Part shown: piece by piece, positions 21,745 to 29,683 of the stretch
Layout: each line of letters starts with the position of its first letter
How positions within the stretch are numbered: the stretch's first letter is position 1
From: an uncultured Leuconostoc sp.
GTDB taxonomy: Bacteria > Bacillota > Bacilli > Lactobacillales > Lactobacillaceae
Length of the DNA stretch: 34,656 nucleotides
Assembly (NCBI GenBank): GCA_900554745.1
Contig: USIU01000001.1
Span: forward strand, 1 to 34,656
Direction: 5' to 3'
Notes under the pieces: generated by a model
The model's input: only the letters and a program-made list of their open reading frames with translations
Told to the model about the DNA's origin: nothing
Database searches by the model: none
Position numbers and translations under genes: made by a program

Positions 21745-22406
21745 TGACAAAACGATATCGTGCCATTTTCTTTGATTTTGATGGTACACTGGCCAATACG
21801 GAAAAGTTAGCTGTTTATGCCACGCAAGCCGCTTTTGCACAAATGGGTTTGCCGGTACCAACTGCAGCAGCCATTACGCAATATCAAGGGATACCGATTG
21901 AAACCTCATTTCCATTATTAACACAGCATCCCATCGATCAGACGATGCTACAACAGTTATTTATCGCTTTCCGATCGGCTTATCAAGCCGGAGAATCTGC
22001 GGAAACCATCCAAGCCTTTTCCGGTATCCCAGAATTGTTAGCGCAATTGGTGGCGGCTGACCAACAACTGTTTTTGATGACGAGTAAAAAATCGGCTGTG
22101 GCGCAACGAAATTTGGCTATTTTATCTTTGGAGCAGTTTTTTACGGCGATTTATGGGTCCGATAGTGTCGTGGCTTATAAACCAGCACCGGGTGGGTTAC
22201 AGCAAGCGCTAGCGGAATATCAGTTAACGGCTGAGCAAGCTGTGATGGTAGGGGATGCGACTTTTGATATTGATGCCGGCAATGCAGCGGGTATGACAAC
22301 CGTTGCTGTGACATGGGGTGCGCATACACCAGCGCAACTGGTGCAATCCAAGCCGGACTATCTTGTTACTACCCGTGAAGCATTAGCAGAGGTACTAAAC
22401 ACATGA
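21741..22406 (+). CDS. HAD-family hydrolase (phosphoglycolate phosphatase-like)
   Basis: A 221-aa HAD phosphatase of the beta-phosphoglucomutase/PGP-like subgroup with a helical cap. Motif I is DFDGTLANTEK near residue 11, motif II is the T of LMTSKK, motif III is the Lys of YKPAP and motif IV is GDATFDIDAGNAAGM. It likely dephosphorylates a small metabolite, such as a sugar phosphate or phosphoglycolate. Its start overlaps the preceding stop by 4 nt (ATGA), and its own stop overlaps the following ATG in the same way. ATG 21744 is an alternative start. Confidence 0.9.
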   Translation: MMTKRYRAIFFDFDGTLANTEKLAVYATQAAFAQMGLPVPTAAAITQYQGIPIETSFPLLTQHPIDQTMLQQLFIAFRSAYQAGESAETIQAFSGIPELLAQLVAADQQLFLMTSKKSAVAQRNLAILSLEQFFTAIYGSDSVVAYKPAPGGLQQALAEYQLTAEQAVMVGDATFDIDAGNAAGMTTVAVTWGAHTPAQLVQSKPDYLVTTREALAEVLNT

Positions 22407-22921
22407 GTGATCATCGCGCAGATAAATTAGGCGAACGTTGGGATGTTTACAATGCGCAAAAAGAACGTACGGGCCGGAGTCATTTACGTGGGCAACAATT
22501 ACAACCTGGGGATTACCATTTGGTGACTAATGGGTTGATCTTTAACGCAAAAGGTGACGTTTTATTACAACAGCGTGCTTTTGATAAGTTGAGTCATCCT
22601 GGAATATGGACCGCTGATACGGGTGGGTCCGTTCTGTTTGGTGAGACAAGTCAGCAGGCGTTAGTGCGGGAATTATTTGAGGAACTTGGCGTGGTCGTTT
22701 CAGCTGATGAGTTAGTATTTATTGAGACGTTGCGCTATACTGACTGGATTGAAGATTGGTATGCCATCAGATTACCGGATCAGCCGGTGACCTTTCAATT
22801 ACAAACCGCTGAAGTGGTGGCGGTTCGTTGGGTGAGTTTCGCTGAAGCGCTGGCTAATAACACTGCAAATGGCTTTGATGATAACGACTTATTACACACA
22901 GCGAAAGCACGCTTGTTCTAA
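22403..22921 (+). CDS. NUDIX hydrolase
   Basis: A 172-aa NUDIX protein with a complete box, GGSVLFGETSQQALVRELFEELGV (G-x5-E-x7-RELFEE), that coordinates the metal for cleavage of a nucleoside-diphosphate-linked compound. The N-terminus (ERWDVYNAQKERTGRSHLRG) resembles the YfcD/IDI-like branch with a cofactor- or isoprenoid-type substrate range, but the actual substrate is unknown. It overlaps the HAD gene by 4 nt and ends the operon, followed by a weak terminator. Confidence 0.92.
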   Translation: MSDHRADKLGERWDVYNAQKERTGRSHLRGQQLQPGDYHLVTNGLIFNAKGDVLLQQRAFDKLSHPGIWTADTGGSVLFGETSQQALVRELFEELGVVVSADELVFIETLRYTDWIEDWYAIRLPDQPVTFQLQTAEVVAVRWVSFAEALANNTANGFDDNDLLHTAKARLF

Positions 22922-22945
22922 TTGTCGTTTGGCATGAAAAAAAGT

Positions 22946-22982
22946 AGAGATATGGTTTTTTGACGCCATATTTCTTTTATTT
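22946..22982 (+). terminator. Probable terminator after the NUDIX gene
   Basis: AGAGATATGG and CCATATTTCT pair (one G-U) around a 10-nt loop, followed by TTTTATTTT. The loop is long, so strength is uncertain. Confidence 0.55.
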
Positions 22983-23011
22983 TGTCACCACAAGAAAGTA
23001 GGGAGTGCCGG

Positions 23012-24244
23012 ATGGCTGATTTTTTTAAACTTGATCGTAATATTCAGTTACGCATTGTGATGCTGTTTATTACCGTCGCGATTGGTTCTTCGGTCGGACC
23101 TAATATGACCATTTATTATGTGGCGTATTTTGGGGCATTTTTAACCGGGATATTATTAGTGCTTGTCCAGGTTGCTGGTTTTTTGGCTGGCCTATATGGC
23201 GGTCATTTGGCAGATTTGTGGGGACGTAAACGGGTCATGAGTGTTGGCATTGGCCTGATGACATTAGGTTATTTATTGGCTGCCGTGATGAATTCGCCGT
23301 TCTATATCAACCCGTACATCACGTTTTTTGGCTTTTTGCTTGCCAGTGTGGGATTGAGTTTTGCCTCACCCGCTGAAGAGGCGATGATGATTGATGTGTC
23401 GACGGTGAAAAATCGTAAATTTATTTATGCGATGATTTATTGGGTGATTAACTTAGCTGTGATGATTGGGGCTGGCCTGGGCGGTTGGTTTTTTAAAACG
23501 GCACGGTTCCAGTTGCTGATTGGTACTGCAATTGGGGCGTTGCTGAGTTTGGTCATTGTGGTCGTTTGGATTACCGAAACCCTCCCCAAGGACAAGCGGC
23601 CCACGCATGGCCAATCGGTCTGGGCGGCGGTGAAAAGTTATCAGACAGTGTTTGCGGATCATCGTTATATGAAATTCATGGTCGCCAGCATCGGGGCAAC
23701 CATTATTTTCACATCACCGGATTACTATTTAGCGGCCCATTTGTCTCAAACTTTTCATACCATTGATATTGCTGGCGTGCAAATTTTTGGTCAACGTATG
23801 TTGTCTATTGTTACCATGGTCAATACGTTTATGATTGTCTTGATGATGGGCATGATGACCAAGTTATTTAAGCATTGGTCAGAAATGAAAGCCAGTGCGG
23901 TCGGCACCGCTTTGCAGGGCGGTGGCTTTGCCATTATGTTCTTATTAACGGATTTTTGGCCACTTTTGATTTTTACCATTATTTTGACCATTGGTGAAAT
24001 GATTGTCACGCCAGCAAGTCAGTCCTTGCGAGCTGAAATGATGAATCCGAAAAAAATTGGCGCTTATAGTGGCTTTAGTGCAGCGATTCGCCCGATTGGT
24101 GCTATTTTAGCGTCTGGGATTGTGAGTGCCTCGGTTTTTGTCGGTAACGTTGGCGCCGCATGTTTGTTGCTCACGGCTACTGGGATCAGTATTTTGTTTA
24201 CGTATTTGGCTGTGCAGATGTTACGGGAACAGCGGACGCGTTGA
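23012..24244 (+). CDS. Major facilitator superfamily transporter
   Basis: A 410-aa integral membrane protein with about 12 hydrophobic segments. MFS motif A is visible between segments 2 and 3 (GGHLADLWGRKRVM). It resembles drug or metabolite efflux proteins of the MdtG/YttB type; the substrate cannot be deduced. ATG 23012 was chosen because AGGGAG (23000-23005) lies 6 nt upstream; the longer frame from 22982 would start in the terminator. It stands as a single gene after the NUDIX operon, with no clear terminator behind it. Confidence 0.9.
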   Translation: MADFFKLDRNIQLRIVMLFITVAIGSSVGPNMTIYYVAYFGAFLTGILLVLVQVAGFLAGLYGGHLADLWGRKRVMSVGIGLMTLGYLLAAVMNSPFYINPYITFFGFLLASVGLSFASPAEEAMMIDVSTVKNRKFIYAMIYWVINLAVMIGAGLGGWFFKTARFQLLIGTAIGALLSLVIVVVWITETLPKDKRPTHGQSVWAAVKSYQTVFADHRYMKFMVASIGATIIFTSPDYYLAAHLSQTFHTIDIAGVQIFGQRMLSIVTMVNTFMIVLMMGMMTKLFKHWSEMKASAVGTALQGGGFAIMFLLTDFWPLLIFTIILTIGEMIVTPASQSLRAEMMNPKKIGAYSGFSAAIRPIGAILASGIVSASVFVGNVGAACLLLTATGISILFTYLAVQMLREQRTR

Positions 24245-24274
24245 AGTGTTTTGTCGCTATACCCTTTATTATTT

Positions 24275-24283
24275 TGTTATAAT
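24275..24283 (+). promoter_or_regulatory. Extended -10 promoter before the Cof-type HAD gene
   Basis: TGT followed by a perfect TATAAT (24278-24283). No fitting -35 is seen. The predicted leader is about 107 nt long and contains short reading frames. Confidence 0.55.
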
Positions 24284-24396
24284 GTCATTAAGCATGATAA
24301 GCGGTTGTGTGCATGATGCGCGATGCGTCTAGCTAATTTTAAATGAAGGGAAGCGACAACCAGCACAACACAGTTGTTGGATAGACAAACAAACAG

Positions 24397-25215
24397 ATGT
24401 CAGAAATTAAAATTGTAGCCATTGATATTGATGGGACGCTCATCAATGATCGGCATGAAATCACACCAGCAGTCAAGCAGGCCGTACAGGCGGCTTTGGC
24501 ACAAGGCGTGAAGATTGTGATTACCACTGGTCGACCATTACCAGGTGTCCAAAAGATTCTGTCTGAATTAAACATTACGGGATCTGATCAGTACGTGATT
24601 ACGTATAATGGTGGGCTGATACAAACGGCCGATGGTCAAAAAACGTTGTTCCGGCAACCGTTAGCGGTTGCTGAATTTCAAAAAATTAATGCTTTTATGA
24701 CGGCGCAACAAGTGTACGTGCAAGTTGAGTCCCATGACGCGGCGTATACGACAAATCATTGTATTCACCCATGGGCAAGTTTTGAAAATAGCTTGGTGAA
24801 CCTGCCATTATTTGTGTTAGATTCAGAAGCTGAGTTGGAAAAAATTGCCTTTATTAAGGCCATTGCGAATGCAGAAAGTGATGAACTGGATGCTGTGCAA
24901 GCCGCTGTCCCAAAGACAATCAGTGAACACGTCAATGTGATTCGCTCAACGGCCAATAATTTGGAATTTATTGACCGTCAAGCTTCCAAGGGGAATGCCT
25001 TGTTAGCCCTCGCTGATGAAATCGGGGTACCCCATGATGCCACGATGGCGATTGGTGATCAGGCGAATGATTATTCGATGATTGAGCAGGCTGGAATTGG
25101 GGTTGCGATGGGCAACGCCATTCCAGATTTGAAGGCAATCGCCGATTACGAAACAGCAAGTAATAATGAATCTGGCGTGGCACGCGCCATTGAAAAATTT
25201 GTGCTTAAATCATAA
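24397..25215 (+). CDS. Cof-type HAD phosphatase (YidA-like sugar phosphatase)
   Basis: A 272-aa HAD IIB phosphatase. Motif I is DIDGTLIND (about 9-17), motif II TTGRPLPG (about 47), and the C-terminal motifs are SKGNALLALADEIG with GDQANDYSMIEQAGIGVAMGNA. The family dephosphorylates a range of sugar phosphates. ATG 24397 is the only reasonable start because TAG at 24382-24384 closes the frame upstream. No SD lies within 15 nt; the best SD-like run (GAAGGGA, 24345-24351) is 45 nt away, with possible hairpins in between. Confidence 0.92.
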   Translation: MSEIKIVAIDIDGTLINDRHEITPAVKQAVQAALAQGVKIVITTGRPLPGVQKILSELNITGSDQYVITYNGGLIQTADGQKTLFRQPLAVAEFQKINAFMTAQQVYVQVESHDAAYTTNHCIHPWASFENSLVNLPLFVLDSEAELEKIAFIKAIANAESDELDAVQAAVPKTISEHVNVIRSTANNLEFIDRQASKGNALLALADEIGVPHDATMAIGDQANDYSMIEQAGIGVAMGNAIPDLKAIADYETASNNESGVARAIEKFVLKS

Positions 25216-25227
25216 TGATAGTTCGGT

Positions 25228-25233
25228 TATAGT
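25228..25233 (+). promoter_or_regulatory. Possible tpx promoter (-10)
   Basis: TATAGT (25228-25233) is preceded at 17 bp by TTAAAT (25205-25210). The match is modest, and tpx could also be read through from the HAD gene. Confidence 0.35.
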
Positions 25234-25251
25234 AGATGCGGAGGTCGCAAA

Positions 25252-25749
25252 ATGGACGTTTTATTAGAAGGTGAAGTTACAGCGCTTGTTGGGGAACCTT
25301 TAAAGGTTGGCGAAACATTGCCACACTTTAAGTTAGAAGATCAAAATGGTGAAAAAGTTAAGACAGCTGATTTGGTCGGCCAATTGATGTTGATTTCAGT
25401 TGTGCCTGACTTGAACACTGGCACATGCACATTGCAAACACGTCACTTTAATCAAACAGTGGATCAATTTGAAGGAATCCAATTCTTAACGGTGTCAACG
25501 AACACTGTTGCGGAACAACGTGACTGGTGCGCGGCTGAAGGGGTTAAAAACCTACGGATGTTGTCTGATGAACAAGAATCATTTGGCTACGCCACAAAGC
25601 TTTATATTCCGTCACAAGGCTTTGATGCCCGTGCCGTTTACATTGTTGATCCAGAAGGTGTTGTCCGTTACGCACAAATCGTACCAGAAGTATCTGAAGA
25701 GCCAGATTACGATGATGCTTTGCGCGCTTTACGCGAATTGCAAGGCTAA
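25252..25749 (+). CDS. tpx: Thiol peroxidase (Tpx, atypical 2-Cys peroxiredoxin)
   Basis: A 165-aa cytoplasmic peroxiredoxin that reduces hydrogen and alkyl peroxides with thioredoxin. The peroxidatic site P-x3-T-x2-C is visible as PDLNTGTC, with Cys59; the resolving Cys is Cys93 in RDWCAAEGV, the usual spacing for Tpx. Length matches the family. GGAGG lies about 8 nt before ATG 25252. The gene is flanked by the Cof-type HAD gene and by two tandem terminator-like hairpins. It is part of oxygen defence, useful in a catalase-negative lactic acid bacterium. Confidence 0.95.
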   Translation: MDVLLEGEVTALVGEPLKVGETLPHFKLEDQNGEKVKTADLVGQLMLISVVPDLNTGTCTLQTRHFNQTVDQFEGIQFLTVSTNTVAEQRDWCAAEGVKNLRMLSDEQESFGYATKLYIPSQGFDARAVYIVDPEGVVRYAQIVPEVSEEPDYDDALRALRELQG

Positions 25750-25760
25750 AATAGGCCACA

Positions 25761-25793
25761 AAACAGACTGCGTTAGCGTCGTCTGTTTTTTTA
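25761..25793 (+). terminator. Terminator after tpx
   Basis: AAACAGAC (25761-25768)/GTCTGTTT (25781-25788) with a 12-nt loop, then T residues. Confidence 0.85.
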
Positions 25794-25802
25794 TAATCTG
25801 CT

Positions 25803-25842
25803 AAAAGGCGACGAACGTCAGTGGCGTTTGGCCCTTTTTTTT
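25803..25842 (+). terminator. Second terminator-like hairpin before prs
   Basis: AAAAGG (25803-25808)/CCTTTT (25833-25838), with an inner CGAACG (25812-25817)/CGTTTG (25825-25830) stem and eight T residues. It may back up the first terminator. Confidence 0.65.
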
Positions 25843-25850
25843 GTTAAAAT
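25842..25850 (+). promoter_or_regulatory. prs promoter (extended -10)
   Basis: TGT plus TAAAAT (25845-25850) directly after the T run of the hairpin. The start near 25857 leaves a leader of about 36 nt. Confidence 0.5.
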
Positions 25851-25892
25851 AAACAGGGACATTAAATTCACATAAAATATTTGGAGCCAAAC

Positions 25893-26873
25893 ATGCCAGA
25901 ACCTAAATTGAAACTTTTTTCTTTAAGTTCAAATGAGCCACTTGCGGAAAAGATTGCTGAATCCGTAGGTGTCCCTTTGAGTGAAATATCTGTTAAGCGC
26001 TTTGCCGATGGTGAAGTCCAGATTAACATTGAGGAAAGCATTCGTGGGGATAACGTTTTTGTTATCCAATCAACCGCTGCCCCAGTCAACGATAACTTGA
26101 TGGAATTATTGATTATGATTGATGCGTTACGTCGTGCATCAGCTAACCAAATCAATGTCGTTTTGCCTTACTATGGCTACGCACGTCAGGATCGTAAGGC
26201 ACGGTCACGTGAACCAATCACGGCCAAGCTTGTTGCCAACATGTTGGAACGGGCTGGCGCAACGCGGGTATTGGCGCTTGATTTACATGCAGCACAAATT
26301 CAAGGTTTCTTCGATATTCCAATGGATCATTTGCAAGGCGCACCGTTGTTAGCTGATTATTTGATCGAATCTGGTATTGCCGACAAAAAAAATGCGGTGG
26401 TCGTGTCACCAGATCACGGGGGTATGACCCGTGCGCGTAACTTGAACAATATGTTGGAGTTAGAAGCACCGGTAGCTGTGATTGATAAGCGTCGTCCAAA
26501 GCCAAATGTGGCCGAAATCGGTAGCATTGTGGGAGACGTCAAAGGTAAGACAGCCATCATGATTGATGACATGATTGATACAGCTGGCACGATTACCCAA
26601 GGTGCTGAGTTGATTATGGAACACGGCGCCAAAGAAGTGTATGTTGTCGCATCACACGCTGTGTTCTCAGGACCAGCGGTTGAACGGCTACAGAATTCTG
26701 TTTTCACAAAGGTGATTGTCACAGATTCAATCAACTTACCGGAAGATAAAAAGTTTGATAAATTAGAAATTGTGTCAGTTGGTGAATTGATTGGTGAAGC
26801 CATTCGCCGCATCAACAACAATGAAGCCATTTCATCACTATTTAAAAATCGTTTTCATCGCCGATCACATTAA
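25893..26873 (+). CDS. prs: Ribose-phosphate pyrophosphokinase (PRPP synthetase)
   Basis: A 326-aa class I PRPP synthetase that makes PRPP from ribose 5-phosphate and ATP for nucleotide, His, Trp and NAD synthesis. Visible are the N-terminal KRFADGEVQINIEESIRG region, the ATP-binding YGYARQDRKARSREPITAK loop, DLHAAQIQGFFDIPMDHL, VVSPDHGG and the PRPP-binding MIDDMIDTAGTI. ATG 25893 is 7 nt after TTGGAG; the TTG at 25881 is part of that SD and was rejected. It is monocistronic, with its own promoter and terminator. Lactobacillales often carry two Prs proteins; a second copy could exist elsewhere. Confidence 0.97.
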   Translation: MPEPKLKLFSLSSNEPLAEKIAESVGVPLSEISVKRFADGEVQINIEESIRGDNVFVIQSTAAPVNDNLMELLIMIDALRRASANQINVVLPYYGYARQDRKARSREPITAKLVANMLERAGATRVLALDLHAAQIQGFFDIPMDHLQGAPLLADYLIESGIADKKNAVVVSPDHGGMTRARNLNNMLELEAPVAVIDKRRPKPNVAEIGSIVGDVKGKTAIMIDDMIDTAGTITQGAELIMEHGAKEVYVVASHAVFSGPAVERLQNSVFTKVIVTDSINLPEDKKFDKLEIVSVGELIGEAIRRINNNEAISSLFKNRFHRRSH

Positions 26874-26900
26874 GTAACGGCTTGATGCTAGGCGATACAC

Positions 26901-26927
26901 AAAAAAGTCGATGATTCGGCTTTTTTT
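26901..26927 (+). terminator. Terminator after prs
   Basis: AAAAAAGTCGA and TCGGCTTTTTT form an 11-bp stem (one G-U) with loop TGAT and a T run. Confidence 0.85.
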
Positions 26928-26936
26928 GTGCAATAT

Positions 26937-26965
26937 ATTACAAAATGGCATAAAAATGATATACT
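26937..26965 (+). promoter_or_regulatory. Promoter of the walRKHI operon
   Basis: ATTACA (26937-26942), 17 bp, TATACT (26960-26965). Confidence 0.65.
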
Positions 26966-27007
26966 TAAAGATAAATAAACTAGCAAAGACGCGTGAGGAG
27001 CATATCC

Positions 27008-27715
27008 ATGAGTAAAATTTTGGTTGTGGATGATGAGAAGCCAATCTCAGATATCATAAAATTTAATTTAACAAAAGAAGGCTATGATGTTGTCACAGCA
27101 GCGGATGGTCAAGAAGCCTTAACCATGTTTAGTGACGAGAAGCCAGATCTTGTTTTGTTAGATCAAATGCTACCTGAAATTGACGGGGTTGAGGTCTTGC
27201 GTCAAATTCGCTCAAAGTCAGAGATTCCGGTTATCATGGTGACGGCCAAAGATTCTGAAATTGATAAAGTTTTGGGCTTGGAAATGGGTGCCGACGATTA
27301 TGTGACGAAGCCTTTTTCTAACCGAGAATTAGTGGCACGTGTCAAAGCTAATTTGCGTAGTCGGAAAGCGGTGGCGCAACATTCAGATGATGCCGTCGTG
27401 AATACGGAAGATATTGAACTCGGTGATTTAACCATTCATCCCCAAGCCTATATGGTCTCAAAGGCGGGGCAGGATATTGAATTGACGCACCGTGAATTTG
27501 AATTGCTGTACTACCTCGCCCAACACATTGGGCAAGTCATGACCCGTGAGCATTTATTGCAACAGGTTTGGGGTTACGACTATTTTGGTGATGTCCGCAC
27601 AGTTGATGTTACTGTCCGTCGCTTACGCGAAAAGATTGAAGACAACCCAAGTCACCCAAACTGGCTCGCAACCCGTCGCGGAGTCGGTTATTACTTACGC
27701 CCAGAGGCAGAATAA
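27008..27715 (+). CDS. walR: Essential two-component response regulator WalR (YycF)
   Basis: A 235-aa OmpR-family regulator controlling cell-wall hydrolases and membrane homeostasis in low-GC Gram-positives. The receiver domain shows the acidic pair D8-D9, phospho-acceptor D52 (LVLLDQMLP) and K of TKPFSNRE near residue 101. The C-terminal winged helix contains LTHREFELLYYLAQHIGQVMTREHLLQQVWGYDYFGDVRTVDVTVRRLREKIE-type sequence. ATG 27008 follows GAGGAG; the upstream in-frame start is part of the SD region. It is first in walRKHI, the conserved order, with its own promoter. Confidence 0.97.
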   Translation: MSKILVVDDEKPISDIIKFNLTKEGYDVVTAADGQEALTMFSDEKPDLVLLDQMLPEIDGVEVLRQIRSKSEIPVIMVTAKDSEIDKVLGLEMGADDYVTKPFSNRELVARVKANLRSRKAVAQHSDDAVVNTEDIELGDLTIHPQAYMVSKAGQDIELTHREFELLYYLAQHIGQVMTREHLLQQVWGYDYFGDVRTVDVTVRRLREKIEDNPSHPNWLATRRGVGYYLRPEAE

Positions 27716-27782
27716 GTCGCAGCGCTTCATACCTTGCAGGTTGAAATAGGCGACGATGCTGCCATTTTGGTATGGATATCGC

Positions 27783-27814
27783 AAGGAGACAGACGCAAGA
27801 CGTCAGTAACTATG
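27783..27814 (+). promoter_or_regulatory. walK initiation region with distant SD and small hairpin
   Basis: AAGGAG (27783-27788) is 23 nt before ATG 27812. Between them AC-A-GACG (27789-27795) and CGTC-A-GT (27801-27807) can pair around CAAGA, with one A-A mismatch. Folding leaves only about 4 nt, so the effect is uncertain. Confidence 0.35.
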
Positions 27815-29683
27815 AACAGTACGATCAGTTTTTTTAAATCTATTCGGTTTCGCATCACCCTTGTTTTTGTGTTGCTAATGATTATCGCACTCGAACTTTT
27901 GGGTGCGTTTTTTGTACGCCAAATTGAGCAGCAAAATTTAGCGACTTTTCAGCAACAAATTACATTACCCAAATATGTAACCGATCAAATCACGACGGCA
28001 CTGAAAAACCCAGATACAAATGCGGGTAACCATGAAATCCAAGATGTGTTGGCCAGTTTAAATAATGATAACTTGCAAGAAGCGCAGGTGATTGATCGCA
28101 CTGGTACAATTCGTGGGACGTTGTCGGTTTCAGGACAGCAAACGATTGGCCAAAAGACCACAGATTTAAACGCTCAAAAAGCGATTTCTGGTGAGCAATC
28201 CTTTTTAAAAACTCGCATTATCAATGACAACGGAGATCGTAAGGAATTATTAACCATACCGTTAGGTACGACTTCTGGCCGTGTCCGTGATGTGAGCGGG
28301 GTGATTGTGGTCGCAGCCAGTTTGGCACCGGTTTATCAACACGTGAATAGCGTGATGCGGCTCTTTATCATTGCTGGCTTAATTGCTTTGGTGGCCAGTA
28401 TTGGTTTGGCGTTGTTTTTGGCGCATACGCTAACGCGACCAATTGAACAAATTGATAAACAGACGACCAAAATTGCGAATGGGGACTATTCGATGGTCAA
28501 CCATATTTATGGTTCGGATGAAATTGGCCATCTCGCCCAATCGGTTAACGAACTTTCCACCCGAGTTGAAGAATCCACCGAAACGGTCAACGCGGAACGT
28601 AACCGGTTAGATTCGGTGCTTACGCACATGGCTGATGGTGTTTTGGCAGCTAACCGCCGCGGTGAAGTGACGATTATTAATCAGGCGGCGGCTGATTTTG
28701 TGGGCGTTGATCGCGAAGAAGCCATTGGCAAACATGTGGTTGATTTGCTACACCTGCGTGGTAAGCGCACTTTACGTGACATGCTGGAAAATTTGGATGA
28801 TTTCCAAGTTGATTTGTCAGATGCGGGCAAGGAAGTCGTTGTTCAAGCCTATGTTTCTTTGATTAAACGGCAGTCAGGTTTCATTTCTGGGTTAGTCGTG
28901 GTCTTACATGATATTACAGAGCAACAGCGAATTGATGCCGAACGGCGGATGTTTGTTTCCAATGTGTCACATGAATTGCGGACACCATTGACTTCAGTGC
29001 GTTCTTATGTCGATGCATTAGCTGAAGGCGCGATTAATGATCCTGAAATGGCGCAAAACTTTTTGGGTGTCGTGCAGGATGAAACCCAACGTATGATCCG
29101 GATGATTAACGATTTGTTGGAACTATCACGTTTGGATCAAGGAACGATGGATGTGAAACTAGAGGTGGTCAACCTTAATAGTTTGTTCAATTTTGTCTTA
29201 AATCGTTTCGATATGATTATTGAAAACGATGCAAAAAATGCCGATACCCCAAACAAAAGCTACAACATTAAACGCGAGTTCACCAATGAAGACGTTTGGG
29301 TTGAGGTTGATCCCGATAAGTTTACCCAAGTGTTGGATAACATTATGAATAATGCGGTGAAATATTCGCCAGATGGTGGGACTATTACGGCGCGTTTAAT
29401 TAAAACCAAGACACGGGCAATTTTAAGTATTTCCGATCAAGGATTGGGCATTCCAAGAAAAGATTTGGATAACATTTTCAACCGGTTTTTCCGTGTGGAT
29501 AAATCACGCTCACGGGCCCAGGGTGGGACTGGCTTAGGTCTTGCGATTTCCAAAGAAGTTGTGGAAAAGTTTAATGGGCGTATTTGGGTTGATTCAGTTG
29601 AAAACAAAGGGTCTACCTTCTATATTTCGTTAGCGTATGTGGACGATGCTGAGTTAGAGGAGGATGACTGGGATGCGGAATAA
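27812..29683 (+). CDS. walK: Sensor histidine kinase WalK (YycG)
   Basis: A 623-aa membrane kinase, partner of WalR. It has a first membrane segment at about 14-36, an extracytoplasmic Cache/PAS-like domain, a second segment at about 182-204, HAMP (TRPIEQIDKQTTKIANGDYS), a cytoplasmic PAS domain (LDSVLTHMADGVLAANRRGEV), the HisKA box VSNVSHELRTPLTS with phospho-acceptor H387, and the HATPase domain with NIMNNAVKYSPDGG and GTGLGLAISKEV. ATG 27812 (MNSTISFFKSIRFRI) was chosen because family homology starts at FFKS; no other start codon lies between it and the SD. The last codons overlap walH by 11 nt. Confidence 0.96.
   Translation: MNSTISFFKSIRFRITLVFVLLMIIALELLGAFFVRQIEQQNLATFQQQITLPKYVTDQITTALKNPDTNAGNHEIQDVLASLNNDNLQEAQVIDRTGTIRGTLSVSGQQTIGQKTTDLNAQKAISGEQSFLKTRIINDNGDRKELLTIPLGTTSGRVRDVSGVIVVAASLAPVYQHVNSVMRLFIIAGLIALVASIGLALFLAHTLTRPIEQIDKQTTKIANGDYSMVNHIYGSDEIGHLAQSVNELSTRVEESTETVNAERNRLDSVLTHMADGVLAANRRGEVTIINQAAADFVGVDREEAIGKHVVDLLHLRGKRTLRDMLENLDDFQVDLSDAGKEVVVQAYVSLIKRQSGFISGLVVVLHDITEQQRIDAERRMFVSNVSHELRTPLTSVRSYVDALAEGAINDPEMAQNFLGVVQDETQRMIRMINDLLELSRLDQGTMDVKLEVVNLNSLFNFVLNRFDMIIENDAKNADTPNKSYNIKREFTNEDVWVEVDPDKFTQVLDNIMNNAVKYSPDGGTITARLIKTKTRAILSISDQGLGIPRKDLDNIFNRFFRVDKSRSRAQGGTGLGLAISKEVVEKFNGRIWVDSVENKGSTFYISLAYVDDAELEEDDWDAE

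Noticed and set aside
26414..26830. A 138-codon minus-strand frame opposite prs
   Set aside because: It lies wholly within prs on the other strand and has no recognisable domain.
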